Source: Pseudomonas azerbaijanoccidentalis (GTDB taxonomy: Bacteria > Pseudomonadota > Gammaproteobacteria > Pseudomonadales > Pseudomonadaceae). Taken from it: DNA of 64,000 nucleotides. Positions 15,343-23,834 of this stretch are shown piece by piece. Under the pieces are notes generated by a model, which saw only the letters and a program-made list of their open reading frames with translations, made no database searches and was not told the DNA's origin. How positions within the stretch are numbered: the first letter of the stretch is position 1; each line of letters begins with the position of its first letter. The DNA is taken from NCBI RefSeq assembly GCF_019145495.1, contig NZ_JAHSTU010000004.1:679064-743063 (forward strand). Direction: 5' to 3'. Position numbers and translations under genes: made by a program.

Positions 15343-16683
15343 TCAATCCAGCATCAACACCTTGGCCAGCACGATCTTCGGCCCTTTCATCTTCTTGATG
15401 ATGATGCGCAGACCTTCGACTTCCAGCACTTCTTCCTCTTCCGGCACCCGTTTCAGGCTTTCGTAGACCAGCCCGGCGAGGGTTTCGGCTTCAACGTGGT
15501 CGAGGTCGATGCCCAGCAGGCGTTCAACCTTGAACAGCGGCGTATCGCCCCGCACCAGCAGCTTGCCCGGTTGGTACGCGAGAATCCCGCGCTCGGCCTT
15601 GCGGTGTTCGTCCTGGATGTCGCCGACCAGCACTTCCAGCACGTCTTCCATGGTCAGGTAGCCGATGATGTTGCCGTCGGCCTCTTCGACCACGGCGAAG
15701 TGCGAGCCGCCCTTGCGGAACTGTTCCAGCAACTGCGACAGCGGCATGTGCCGGGAGACGCGCTCCAGCGGACGGGTCAGTTCGGCAAGGTTGAACGACT
15801 CGGGAATGTGGTCCAGTGCCGCCAGTTCCAGCAGCAGATCCTTGATGTGCAGCAGGCCGACGAACTCCTGGCGCTCGCTGTCGTACACCGGGTAGCGGCT
15901 GAACTTGTGGCGGCGGAACATTGCCAGGATCTGCTTGAGCGGGGCGTTGAATTCCAGGGTCACCAGGTCTTCACGGGAGTTGGCCCAGTCGACCACTTCC
16001 AGTTCGCCCATCTCGACCGCCGAGGCCAATACGCGCATGCCTTGGTCGCTCGGGTCCTGGCCACGGCTGGAGTGCAGGATCAGTTTCAGTTCTTCGCGGC
16101 TGTAATGGTGCTCGTGATGCGGGCCGGGCTCACCTTGGCCTGCGATGCGCAGGATGGTGTTGGCGCTGGCGTTGAGCAGGTAAATCGCCGGGTACATGGC
16201 CCAGTAGAACAGGTACAGCGGCACGGCGGTCCATAGCGACAACAACTCGGGTTTGCGGATGGCCCAGGATTTGGGTGCCAGTTCGCCGACCACGATGTGC
16301 AGGTACGAAATGATGAAGAACGCGGTGAAGAACGACACACCCTTGACGATCTCGGCCGACTCGACGCCCACGGCGCTCAGCAACGGCTCAAGAATGTGCG
16401 CAAAGGCCGGCTCACCGACCCAGCCAAGGCCCAGCGAGGCCAGGGTAATACCCAATTGGCACGCCGACAGATAGGCATCGAGCTGACTGTGTACGGTGCG
16501 CAGGATGTGGCCGCGCCAGCCGTGTTGCTCGGCGATGGCTTCGACCCGGGTCGAGCGCAATTTGACCATGGCAAATTCCGCTGCAACGAAAAAACCGTTG
16601 AGCAAAACCAGGATCAGAGCAAAAAGAATCATGCCGAAGTCGGCGAAAATTGTAGCGAGGGTCAAACCAGGGGAAGGGTCCAT
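15343..16683 (-). CDS. CNNM/CorC (HlyC/CorC) family membrane protein with CBS pair
   Basis: A 446-residue inner-membrane protein. An N-terminal CNNM/DUF21 domain (about 1-200) has four hydrophobic helices and the motif FFVAAEFAMVKLRSTR. A tandem CBS module follows (about 215-335), then a C-terminal CorC_HlyC domain with EEDEVLEVEG-like acidic strands. The family is linked to Mg/Co efflux, but substrates in Pseudomonas are unproven. It lies downstream of phoR on the same strand and might be read through from phoBR. Confidence 0.92.
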   Translation of the reverse strand: MDPSPGLTLATIFADFGMILFALILVLLNGFFVAAEFAMVKLRSTRVEAIAEQHGWRGHILRTVHSQLDAYLSACQLGITLASLGLGWVGEPAFAHILEPLLSAVGVESAEIVKGVSFFTAFFIISYLHIVVGELAPKSWAIRKPELLSLWTAVPLYLFYWAMYPAIYLLNASANTILRIAGQGEPGPHHEHHYSREELKLILHSSRGQDPSDQGMRVLASAVEMGELEVVDWANSREDLVTLEFNAPLKQILAMFRRHKFSRYPVYDSERQEFVGLLHIKDLLLELAALDHIPESFNLAELTRPLERVSRHMPLSQLLEQFRKGGSHFAVVEEADGNIIGYLTMEDVLEVLVGDIQDEHRKAERGILAYQPGKLLVRGDTPLFKVERLLGIDLDHVEAETLAGLVYESLKRVPEEEEVLEVEGLRIIIKKMKGPKIVLAKVLMLD

Positions 16684-16806
16684 GATGGAGTTTTGCGGTT
16701 TCCGTGTATTCGAAAGGAAAGAAAAATGTGCACCTGAAAGGCAGGCGCAAGTCAGCCAATGTAGCGGCTGACTTGGCGATTGCCTAGTGGCGCGTGCCGG
16801 CCGGTA

Positions 16807-18129
16807 TCAGTCGGCGGTGCTGATGACCCTGGATTTGCTGACCTGCGCCGGGGCGAAATGGCAGGTAAAGGTGCTGCCGTGACCCGGCACGCTGCTGATT
16901 TCCATGCGTGCACGGTGGCGCAGCAGCACGTGCTTGACGATCGCCAGGCCCAGCCCGGTGCCGCCGGTATTGGAGTTGCGGCTGGAGTCGACGCGATAGA
17001 AACGTTCGGTCAGGCGCGGCAGGTGTTTGCTGTCGATGCCAATCCCGGAGTCCTGCACGCTCAGGTGCGCCCCTTGCTCGTCGCCCCACCAGCGAATGCG
17101 GATGTTGCCTTCGGCCGGGGTGTACTTCACGGCGTTGAACACCAGATTGGAAAACGCGCTGCGTAATTCCGCTTCGCTGCCCTTGAGCAGGATGGTCGGG
17201 TCAGCTTCGAGGGTGATGCGCTGGTTTTTCTGGCCGGACAGTTGCTGCGCATCGCTTTTGATCGATTGCAGTAAACCGTCGATAGGCACGGGCTGGTTGT
17301 CCGACGGGTAGTCGGTGGCTTCCAGCTTGGCCAACAGCAGTAGGTCGTTGAGCAAGGTCTGCATGCGCCCGCCTTGCTGCTGCATCTGCTGCAGGGCACG
17401 GGTCCAGCGCGGGTTCACTTCCTCGACATTGTCGAGCAGGGTTTCCAGGTAGCCGCAGATCACCGTCAGCGGCGTGCGCAGTTCGTGCGACACGTTGGCG
17501 ATGAAGTCTTTGCGCATCTGTTCCAGTTGATGGATGCGGGTGACGTCGCGCACCAGCATCAGGTGTTCGTTGTTGCCGTAGCGGGTGATGTACAGCTGAA
17601 TGCGTACGCGGTCGTTGGTCGGCGAAGGGATTTCCAGCGGCTCGGCGTAGCTGTCCTGCTCGAAGTATTCCTTGAACCGTGGATGGCGCACCAGGTTGGT
17701 CACTGGCTGGCCACTGTCCTGCGGGGTCTTGAGGCCCAGCAGGGTTTCTGCGGCGCGGTTCCACCATTCCAGGTTGCCGTCGGTGTCGAGCATGATCACC
17801 GCGTCTTTGAGTGCGGCGGTGGATTCCTGGACCCGGTCGATCACCGCTTGCAAGCGTCCACGTACTCGCTGATCGCGGCGTTGCAGGTGGTAGATGCTGT
17901 CGAACACCTCGCCCCACAAGCCATAGCCATCGGGCGGTGCTTCATCGGGTTTGTGCAGGCGCAGCCACTCGTGCAGGCGCAGCAGTTGCTTGAGGGTCCA
18001 GGCCAGGTAAATACCCAGGCCTGCGGCGAGGCTCCAGCCGTAATAGCCGGTGATCAGGCCGATCACCAGGCAGGCGGTGACCAGCAGCAGCATGTGGCGA
18101 ATCAGGGTGCCATGCCAGTTTTGGTTCAC
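16807..18129 (-). CDS. phoR: Phosphate regulon sensor histidine kinase PhoR
   Basis: Membrane kinase that phosphorylates PhoB under phosphate limitation. From a GTG start at 18129 (AAGGA upstream) it is 440 residues. Two close N-terminal membrane segments come first, then a charged linker, a PAS domain (about 95-195, MLDTDGNLEWWNRAAE) and a HisKA domain with DFIANVSHELRTPLTV (phosphoacceptor His). The HATPase domain has NLVFNAVKYTPAEG and GTGLGLAIVKHVL. A longer frame to 18402 runs into the repeat region and is not credible. It follows phoB after a repeat-filled gap of 112 bases. Confidence 0.96.
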   Translation of the reverse strand: MNQNWHGTLIRHMLLLVTACLVIGLITGYYGWSLAAGLGIYLAWTLKQLLRLHEWLRLHKPDEAPPDGYGLWGEVFDSIYHLQRRDQRVRGRLQAVIDRVQESTAALKDAVIMLDTDGNLEWWNRAAETLLGLKTPQDSGQPVTNLVRHPRFKEYFEQDSYAEPLEIPSPTNDRVRIQLYITRYGNNEHLMLVRDVTRIHQLEQMRKDFIANVSHELRTPLTVICGYLETLLDNVEEVNPRWTRALQQMQQQGGRMQTLLNDLLLLAKLEATDYPSDNQPVPIDGLLQSIKSDAQQLSGQKNQRITLEADPTILLKGSEAELRSAFSNLVFNAVKYTPAEGNIRIRWWGDEQGAHLSVQDSGIGIDSKHLPRLTERFYRVDSSRNSNTGGTGLGLAIVKHVLLRHRARMEISSVPGHGSTFTCHFAPAQVSKSRVISTAD

Positions 18130-18153
18130 GTGACGCGCGTCCTTGAAAGAAAA

Positions 18154-18240
18154 GCAGCTTCCAGCTTCAAGCCCCAAGCTACAAGTTTGAAGCAGCGTGG
18201 CTTTTAGCTTGCCGCTTGAAGCTTGAAGCTCATAGCTGCC
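18154..18240. repeat. AGCTTGAAGCTTG-type repeat between phoB and phoR
   Basis: Imperfect inverted repeat made of CAGCTTCAAGC and GCTTGAAGCTTGAAGC words, related to the element at 12164-12263. It nearly fills the phoB-phoR gap and could modulate the relative expression of regulator and kinase. Confidence 0.75.
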
Positions 18241-18241
18241 G

Positions 18242-18931
18242 TCAAGCTTTGGTAGAAAAGCGGTAACCGGTGCCGCGCACGGTTTGTACCAGATTTTCGT
18301 AAGCATCGCCGAGGGCTTTGCGCAGGCGACGGATGTGTACGTCGACCGTACGTTCCTCAACGTAGACGTTGCCGCCCCAGACCTGATCCAGCAACTGGCC
18401 ACGGGTGTAGGCGCGTTCCTGGTGGGTCATGAAGAATTGCAGCAGACGGTATTCGGTCGGGCCCATTTCCGCAGGCTTGCCGTCGATGGTCACGCGGTGG
18501 CCGATCGGGTCGAGCAGCAGGCCGCCGACTTCAATCGGCGCTTCGCCATCGGTTGGCCCGGCACGGCGCAGCACGGCTTTGAGGCGCGCCACCAGTTCAC
18601 GAGGGGAAAACGGCTTGGTGATGTAATCGTCGGCGCCGACTTCCAGGCCCTGGATCTTGTTGTCCTCTTCGCCCTTGGCGGTCAGCATGATGATCGGGAT
18701 GTCCCCGGTCAGCTCATCGCGCTTGAGGCGGCGGGCCAGCTCGATACCGGACGTGCCGGGCAGCATCCAGTCGAGCAGGATGAGGTCCGGCTTGCGGTCA
18801 ACGATAATGGCATGCGCCTGCTGGGAGTTCTCCGCCTCCAGGCAGTCATAGCCGGCCATTTCCAACGCAACGGCGATCATTTCGCGAATGGGCGCTTCGT
18901 CGTCGACGATCAGAATGCTCCTGCCAACCAT
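18242..18931 (-). CDS. phoB: Phosphate regulon response regulator PhoB
   Basis: OmpR-family regulator that binds Pho boxes when phosphorylated by PhoR. The 229 residues carry a receiver (Asp10/11, phosphoacceptor Asp54 in LILLDWMLPGTSG, the TKPFSPRE lysine) and a C-terminal winged helix with the recognition-helix region YVEERTVDVHIRRLRKAL. Length matches E. coli PhoB. The ATG has TAAGGC close upstream. An upstream Pho box with a well-spaced -10 predicts autoregulation. Confidence 0.98.
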   Translation of the reverse strand: MVGRSILIVDDEAPIREMIAVALEMAGYDCLEAENSQQAHAIIVDRKPDLILLDWMLPGTSGIELARRLKRDELTGDIPIIMLTAKGEEDNKIQGLEVGADDYITKPFSPRELVARLKAVLRRAGPTDGEAPIEVGGLLLDPIGHRVTIDGKPAEMGPTEYRLLQFFMTHQERAYTRGQLLDQVWGGNVYVEERTVDVHIRRLRKALGDAYENLVQTVRGTGYRFSTKA

Positions 18932-18943
18932 GCCTTAATCCTC

Positions 18944-18961
18944 TTGTCATTTAACTGTCTT
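18944..18961 (+). promoter_or_regulatory. Plus-strand Pho box facing the COG4315 gene
   Basis: TTGTCAT-TTAA-CTGTCTT fits the two-heptamer PhoB site in plus-strand orientation. It begins 13 bases upstream of the phoB start codon and points away from phoB. A weak -10 candidate (TAGATA, 18971-18976) lies 9 bases beyond. If used, it would drive the small secreted protein at 19084. Confidence 0.6.
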
Positions 18962-18984
18962 GCGCCGCATTAGATAACGGAATT

Positions 18985-19002
18985 ATTGCAGTCGTGTGAC
19001 AG
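18985..19002 (-). promoter_or_regulatory. Minus-strand Pho box and -10 of phoB
   Basis: Read on the minus strand, CTGTCAC-ACGA-CTGCAAT is a good Pho box. Ten bases further, TCTAAT (plus coordinates 18969-18974) matches the -10 consensus in five of six positions. This arrangement is typical of PhoB-activated promoters and supports phoBR autoregulation. Confidence 0.75.
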
Positions 19003-19083
19003 TATTTTAGTCGACCGGCGATTGCCACGATCCTGGGCTAAGCTCTAAGTCCGAATCCTGACAACCACAAAAGGAAGGTTTCC

Positions 19084-19470
19084 ATGAATCACCTTGCTCA
19101 ATCCTGGAAGGCTTTGCTGGTCACGGCTGCGCTAACGCTGCCAACTCTGGCCTTTGCCGCCGACCCGGCGATGATGAAAGACGGCATGATGGTCGACCAC
19201 AAAGGGATGACCCTGTACACGTTCGACAAGGACTCTGGCGGCAAGTCGATGTGCAACGACGATTGCGCCAAGAATTGGCCACCGATGATGGCGCCGGCGG
19301 GCGCTACGGCCGAAGGCAAGTGGAGCGTGATCAAGCGTGACGACGGCAAGATGCAGTACGCCTACGACGGCAAGCCGCTGTATACGTTTGTGAAAGACAC
19401 AAAACCTGGAGACATGACCGGCGACAAGATGAAAGACGTCTGGCACGTGGTCCACGAGTCGCAAAAATAG
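19084..19470 (+). CDS. Small secreted COG4315-type protein (secreted repeat family)
   Basis: A 128-residue exported protein: signal peptide (SWKALLVTAALTLPTLAFAA), then two copies of the family unit, GMTLYTFDKDSGGKSMCNDDCAKNWPP and KPLYTFVKDTKPGDMTGD, each with an LYTF core. One Cys pair (C-N-D-D-C) could bind metal or form a disulfide. Function is unknown; many homologues are annotated as lipoproteins, but no lipobox is present here. The upstream region shared with phoB holds a Pho box facing this gene, which suggests phosphate-linked expression. Confidence 0.85.
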   Translation: MNHLAQSWKALLVTAALTLPTLAFAADPAMMKDGMMVDHKGMTLYTFDKDSGGKSMCNDDCAKNWPPMMAPAGATAEGKWSVIKRDDGKMQYAYDGKPLYTFVKDTKPGDMTGDKMKDVWHVVHESQK

Positions 19471-19481
19471 GCAATTTGCTA

Positions 19482-19559
19482 AAAAGATCGCAGCCTTCGG
19501 CAGCCCCTACAGGGCGTACGCCATTCCAATGTAGGAGCTGCCGAAGGCTGCGATCTTTT
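19482..19559. repeat. Palindromic intergenic repeat (GTAGGAGCTGCC type)
   Basis: 30-base arms (19482-19511, 19530-19559) with one mismatch and an 18-base loop, between the convergent COG4315 and ubiA genes. Probably doubles as a bidirectional terminator. Confidence 0.9.
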
Positions 19560-19566
19560 CAAAGTC

Positions 19567-20457
19567 TCAACGCAACGCGTAATCCAGCACGATCCCGACA
19601 AAAATCGCCAATCCAGCCCAGTGATTATGCAAAAACGCCTGGAAGCAGCGCATGCGATCCTTGCCGCGGGTGTACCAGAACTCCCAGGCAAAGCAGCCTG
19701 CCGCCACCGCCAACCCGAGGTGGAACCAGCCACCGAGCTCGAATTTCGACCCCGCCAGCAACAGACAACACAGCGCCAGGCCTTGCAGGGTCAGAATGAT
19801 TACCCGGTCCGCTTCGCCAAACAGGATGGCCGTCGATTTCACGCCGATCTTCAAGTCGTCATCGCGGTCGGTCATCGCGTAGTAAGTGTCGTAGCCCACC
19901 GTCCACAGCAGGTTGGCGATCCAGAGCAGCCACGCCGCCGCGGGCAGTTCACCGGTTTCGGCGGTGAACGCCATCGGCATCCCCCACGAAAACGCCGCGC
20001 CCAGCACCACTTGCGGGTAATAGGTGTAGCGCTTCATGAACGGGTAGGTGAAGGCCAGTGCCAGTCCTCCCAATGACAACCAGATCGTCGGCGCATTGGT
20101 GCACAGCACCAGCAGAAAACTCACGCCCATCAGCAGCGCAAAAAACACCAGCGCCTCTTTCGAGCTGATCTTGCCGCTGGCCAACGGACGTTGCGCGGTG
20201 CGTTTGACGTGACCATCGACCTTACGGTCGGCCCAATCGTTGATCACACAGCCACCGGCGCGGGTCAACACCACGCCGAGGACGAAAATCACGATGTTGG
20301 CCAGTGATGGCGAGCCTTTGCCGGCAATCCACAGCGCCCACAGCGTCGGCCACAGCAGCAGGTAAATGCCGATCGGCTTGTCCATGCGCGTCAGCTGAAT
20401 GAAATCCCAGGCCCGGGGGTTCAAGCGGTTCAGGGACTTGAGCAGGCTCTGGTACAT
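19567..20457 (-). CDS. ubiA: 4-hydroxybenzoate octaprenyltransferase UbiA
   Basis: Inner-membrane prenyltransferase that joins the polyprenyl tail to 4-hydroxybenzoate in ubiquinone synthesis. The start at 20457 gives 296 residues with about nine helices. The two Asp-rich motifs are visible: NDWADRKVDGHVKRT (about residues 72-86) and the second YDTYYAMTDRDDDLKIG. A longer frame to 20565 overlaps ubiC and is not credible. The ATG shares one base with the ubiC stop (TGATG), so translation is likely coupled. Confidence 0.96.
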   Translation of the reverse strand: MYQSLLKSLNRLNPRAWDFIQLTRMDKPIGIYLLLWPTLWALWIAGKGSPSLANIVIFVLGVVLTRAGGCVINDWADRKVDGHVKRTAQRPLASGKISSKEALVFFALLMGVSFLLVLCTNAPTIWLSLGGLALAFTYPFMKRYTYYPQVVLGAAFSWGMPMAFTAETGELPAAAWLLWIANLLWTVGYDTYYAMTDRDDDLKIGVKSTAILFGEADRVIILTLQGLALCCLLLAGSKFELGGWFHLGLAVAAGCFAWEFWYTRGKDRMRCFQAFLHNHWAGLAIFVGIVLDYALR

Positions 20458-21008
20458 CAGCAGTTCTCCGGATGGGCGCGGGCGGCGCTCCACAGGGTCG
20501 GCAGGAAAATCTCGGCCACCAGAACGCTCAAGGTGCCGCGGTCGAAGCGTGAACGGCGGCCCCACAGCCCAGGCGCCTGAACGTCAGTCGGCAGCCAGTC
20601 TTGAGGATAGTGGCAAACCTCGATGGCGCGGCGCTGGAACGCGTGGTCGCAAAACAGCAGTTCGCCCAGGGAACGGCTACCCAATTCGTCCATGTGCAAA
20701 CCGTCACCCTGCAACGCACTGCGTGACGCAACGCTGCGGGCAAACACCCAGGCTTGGCCGTGCCCGCGCAAATACACCTCGCGCACCCAGCCCTCGCTGC
20801 CCTCGGCCAGGTCCAGCGCGGTGCATTCATCGGCGCGCAAGGTCTGCCAGCCTTCGAACAGCGGCGTGACGCTGAAGCCGTCTTTCGATAGTCGGGTCAG
20901 CCGTCGGGTCAGCGATCCTTCGTCGAACAGCCAGTCGAGGATAGAGGCGTCGGGGAGGGGGGCGAGTTGGCTTCTGGGAACCCAGAACGGGGATTTTGAG
21001 TGCGGCAC
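20457..21008 (-). CDS. ubiC: Chorismate pyruvate-lyase UbiC
   Basis: Converts chorismate to 4-hydroxybenzoate and pyruvate, the first committed step of ubiquinone synthesis, feeding UbiA encoded next. The 183-residue protein shows the family features WVREVYLRGHGQAWVFARSV and the GSRSLGELLF segment, with a C-terminal ARRSRF-like GRRSRFDRG substrate-binding region and LVAEIFLPTLW. It forms a tight two-gene operon with ubiA. Confidence 0.95.
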   Translation of the reverse strand: MPHSKSPFWVPRSQLAPLPDASILDWLFDEGSLTRRLTRLSKDGFSVTPLFEGWQTLRADECTALDLAEGSEGWVREVYLRGHGQAWVFARSVASRSALQGDGLHMDELGSRSLGELLFCDHAFQRRAIEVCHYPQDWLPTDVQAPGLWGRRSRFDRGTLSVLVAEIFLPTLWSAARAHPENC

Positions 21009-21207
21009 AGTACGTCATTATTGGCAGCAAAGGAGGCGGCGAGCTTAACATGTCAGCTGATAAATTTGAGTGATCCAGCCGCCCGTTGCGCCGAACAGGC
21101 TTGCATCTGCGCGGCCCCATCAGTACAAAACGCCCTGAGCCGGACGGCAGCGCTGCAATCATCGACCGTTCGTGCCGGCAAAACGCCTGAACTGAGGAAG
21201 TACCTGA

Positions 21208-21375
21208 ATGAAAAAGTGGCAATGTGTGGTCTGCGGCCTGATCTACAACGAAGCCGACGGCTGGCCGGATGACGGCATTGCGCCGGGCACCCTGTGGCAA
21301 GACGTGCCGGAAGACTGGCTGTGCCCGGATTGCGGCGTCGGCAAGATGGATTTCGAAATGATCGAAATCAACTAA
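21208..21375 (+). CDS. Rubredoxin
   Basis: A 55-residue one-iron electron carrier with two CxxCG knuckles: C6-V-V-C9-G and C39-P-D-C42-G, the spacing of aerobic AlkG2/RubA-type rubredoxins. The aromatic core residues (W4, Y13, W30, W37) are present. GAGGAAG precedes the ATG at 21208 and the frame ends TAA at 21373-21375. Its reductase begins 19 bases later, so the pair forms an operon. It can pass electrons from NADH to alkane hydroxylase-like enzymes or act in oxidative-stress defence. Confidence 0.96.
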   Translation: MKKWQCVVCGLIYNEADGWPDDGIAPGTLWQDVPEDWLCPDCGVGKMDFEMIEIN

Positions 21376-21394
21376 GACATTAGAGGAGTAAGGA

Positions 21395-22543
21395 ATGAAC
21401 GCACCTGTCGTGATCATCGGTACCGGCCTGGCTGGCTACAACCTGGCCCGGGAGTTTCGCAAACTCGATGGCGAAACCCCGCTGCTGCTGATTACCGCCG
21501 ATGATGGGCGTTCCTACTCAAAGCCGATGCTCTCGACCGGTTTCGGCAAAAACAAGGACGCCGACGGCCTGAGCATGGCCGAGCCCGGCGCCATGGCCGA
21601 GCAGTTGAAGGCCGAAGTGCGCACTCACACGCGCATCAGCGGCATCGACCCTGGCCACAAGCGCCTGTGGATCGGCGAGGAAGCGGTGATCTATCGCGAC
21701 CTGATCCTGGCCTGGGGAGCCGAAACCGTGCGCGTGCCCATCGAGGGCGACGCGGCGGATTGCGTGTTCCCCATCAATGACCTGGAAGACTACGCACGCT
21801 TTCGTGCGGCGGCGGCCGGCAAGCGTCGGGTGCTGCTGCTCGGCGCCGGCCTGATCGGCTGCGAGTTCGCCAACGACCTGAGCCTGGGCGGTTATGAGGT
21901 GCAGCTGGTTGCACCGTGCGAGCAGGTCATGCCGACGCTGTTGCACCCGGCGGCGGCCGCGGCGGTTCAGGCCGGGCTGGAAAGCCTCGGTGCACGTTTC
22001 CACCTCGGTCCGGTGCTGACGCGCCTGCAGCGGGTTGCTGATGGCCTGGAAGCTCATCTGTCCGATGGCCAGGTCATTGCGTGCGACGTAGTGGTCTCGG
22101 CCATCGGCCTGCGCCCACGCATCGATCTGGCGGCCGCAGCCGGCTTACAGATCAATCGGGGGGTGATGGTCGACCGTCACCTGAAAACCTCTCACGCCAA
22201 CATCTACGCGCTGGGCGACTGCGCTGAGGTCGATGGGCTGAATCTGTTGTACGTAATGCCCCTGATGAGTTGTGCGAGAGCGCTGGCACAAACCCTCGCC
22301 GGCAACCCCACAGCGGTCACCTACGGCCCGATGCCCATCACCGTTAAAACCCCGGTATGCCCGTTGGTAGTGTCCCCGCCGCCACGGGGTCTGGAGGGTG
22401 TCTGGACGGTTGAAGGGCAGGGGGGTGACATCAAGGTGTTATGTCGTGATGCCAGCGGCAAACTGCTCGGTTATGCCCTGACAGGCGCGGCGGTGATGGA
22501 AAAATTGGCCCTGAACAAAGAGCTTCCAGCACTGCTGGCGTAA
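21395..22543 (+). CDS. Rubredoxin-NAD(+) reductase (FAD-dependent)
   Basis: A 382-residue flavoprotein with an N-terminal FAD fold (VVIIGTGLAGYNLAREF), an internal NAD fold (RVLLLGAGLIGCEFAND, about residues 145-160) and the second FAD contact YALGDCAE. Length and pairing with the rubredoxin just upstream identify it as the NADH-dependent reductase of that carrier. AGAGGAGTAAGG provides a strong ribosome site. Confidence 0.94.
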   Translation: MNAPVVIIGTGLAGYNLAREFRKLDGETPLLLITADDGRSYSKPMLSTGFGKNKDADGLSMAEPGAMAEQLKAEVRTHTRISGIDPGHKRLWIGEEAVIYRDLILAWGAETVRVPIEGDAADCVFPINDLEDYARFRAAAAGKRRVLLLGAGLIGCEFANDLSLGGYEVQLVAPCEQVMPTLLHPAAAAAVQAGLESLGARFHLGPVLTRLQRVADGLEAHLSDGQVIACDVVVSAIGLRPRIDLAAAAGLQINRGVMVDRHLKTSHANIYALGDCAEVDGLNLLYVMPLMSCARALAQTLAGNPTAVTYGPMPITVKTPVCPLVVSPPPRGLEGVWTVEGQGGDIKVLCRDASGKLLGYALTGAAVMEKLALNKELPALLA

Positions 22544-22737
22544 ATACCGGTCGTTCTGTCGGAATCACCCCCCTTTTGCCCTTACATTGGCCGCGTCGAC
22601 ACTGGCGCGGCTCCTCTCTGCGTGCCATCCTCACTCCCGTCTGCCGCAGAGTAGAGCACCTGCGGCGCTTTGGGCGCTGCTCCACAGAGAGCAGCACGGA
22701 CATAACAACAAAAAACCGTCAAAGGGGCTTCACTAAT

Positions 22738-23013
22738 ATGCGTAAACCAGAACTCGCTGCAGCAATTGCTGAAAAAGCAGACCTCACCAAAGAGCAGGCC
22801 AACCGCGTTCTCAACGCCGTACTCGAAGAAATCACCGGCGCCCTGCACCGCAAAGACAGCGTCACGCTGGTAGGCTTCGGCACCTTCCTGCAACGCCACC
22901 GCGGCGCCCGCACCGGCAAAAACCCGCAAACCGGTGAGCCCGTCAAAATCAAGGCCAGCAACACCGTCGCATTCAAGCCAGGCAAATCGTTGAAAGACAG
23001 CGTCAATCCGTAA
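22738..23013 (+). CDS. hupA: DNA-binding protein HU (alpha-type)
   Basis: A 91-residue nucleoid protein of the HU/IHF family. It begins MRKPELAAAIAEKADLTKEQANRVLNAVLEEI and carries the DNA-inserting arm with GKNPQTGEPVKI, ending NTVAFKPGKSLKDSVN. The proline at the arm tip is present. A strong terminator follows. A longer frame upstream has no homology and is rejected. The 194-base region before it should hold the promoter. The symbol is assigned by similarity; hupB is the other possibility. Confidence 0.93.
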   Translation: MRKPELAAAIAEKADLTKEQANRVLNAVLEEITGALHRKDSVTLVGFGTFLQRHRGARTGKNPQTGEPVKIKASNTVAFKPGKSLKDSVNP

Positions 23014-23044
23014 TTCCCATCCCGCCAAGCGGGTTGCGGTATAG

Positions 23045-23083
23045 AAAAATGGGCACGCCAACCAGGTTGGGTGCCCATTTTTT
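23045..23083 (+). terminator. Intrinsic terminator after the HU gene
   Basis: AATGGGCAC and GTGCCCATT form a long stem (with an inner CCAACC / GGTTGG extension) flanked by an A-run on the left and TTTTTT on the right, so it could act on both strands. Confidence 0.88.
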
Positions 23084-23104
23084 ATGCCTGAAAACACTGT
23101 GTCC

Positions 23105-23186
23105 CTGTGGGAGCGAGCCTGCTCGCGATGAGGCCATCACGGCCGACATCTAATGCTGAATGTCAGCCCGCTATCGCGAGCAGGGT
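23105..23186. repeat. Truncated GTGGGAGCGAGC-type repeat
   Basis: A full 25-base left arm (CTGTGGGAGCGAGCCTGCTCGCGAT) is followed after about 43 bases by a right arm that stops at ATCGCGAGCAGGG. The missing end distinguishes it from the intact copy at 32805-32894. Confidence 0.8.
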
Positions 23187-23198
23187 TTGGTGTTGCTG

Positions 23199-23834
23199 CT
23201 ACTTGCGGTTCAACATCACCGGCAACTGCGCCACCAGCTTCACATTATTCAACGGTGCACGAATAAACCCGCGCTGTGTTCCGTCCGGCCCGATCACCGC
23301 CAGGTTGCCGCTGTGGTCGACGGTGTAGTTCGGCTTGCTGGTATCCGCCGGAATAAACGGAATGCTTACCGCGTTGGCGACTTTTTGCAGTTCTTCCACC
23401 GAGTTCGGCGTCAGGCCGATGAACTGTGGATCGAAGTAACCCAGATACTGCTTGAGCTGTTTTGGCGTATCGCGATTCGGGTCGACGCTGACCAGCACGA
23501 TCTGCAACTTGTCCACCGCCTCGGGAGGCAGTTCGCTTTTGATCTGACGCAGCTGGGCAAGGGTGGTCGGGCAGATGTCCGGGCAGAAGGTGTAGCCGAA
23601 GAACAGCAGCGACCACTTGCCTTTGAGCTCATTGATCTCAACCGGTTTGCCGTCCTGATCAGTCATCGTCACGCTCGGCAGGGTGCGGCTTTGCGGCAGC
23701 AGAATGATGCCTGCGTCGATCAGTGCCGTCGGATCGCCCTGGCCTTTGCCGGAGAGCACTTTGTTGATGGTCAGGCCCAGGACCAGCGCGATCAGGGCAA
23801 CAAGGATGAAGACGGTTTTCTGGGTTCGAGTCAT
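23199..23834 (-). CDS. SCO1/SenC family copper chaperone for cytochrome oxidase
   Basis: A 211-residue membrane-anchored thioredoxin-fold protein that helps build the CuA site of subunit II. One N-terminal helix (about 8-27) precedes the Sco domain. The copper ligands are visible: CPDIC (C84, C88) and a distal His in YTVDHSG (H174). The start at 23834 overlaps the ctaB stop by 4 bases, so it is the last gene of the assembly block. A much longer frame upstream is antisense or out-of-frame noise. Confidence 0.95.
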   Translation of the reverse strand: MTRTQKTVFILVALIALVLGLTINKVLSGKGQGDPTALIDAGIILLPQSRTLPSVTMTDQDGKPVEINELKGKWSLLFFGYTFCPDICPTTLAQLRQIKSELPPEAVDKLQIVLVSVDPNRDTPKQLKQYLGYFDPQFIGLTPNSVEELQKVANAVSIPFIPADTSKPNYTVDHSGNLAVIGPDGTQRGFIRAPLNNVKLVAQLPVMLNRK

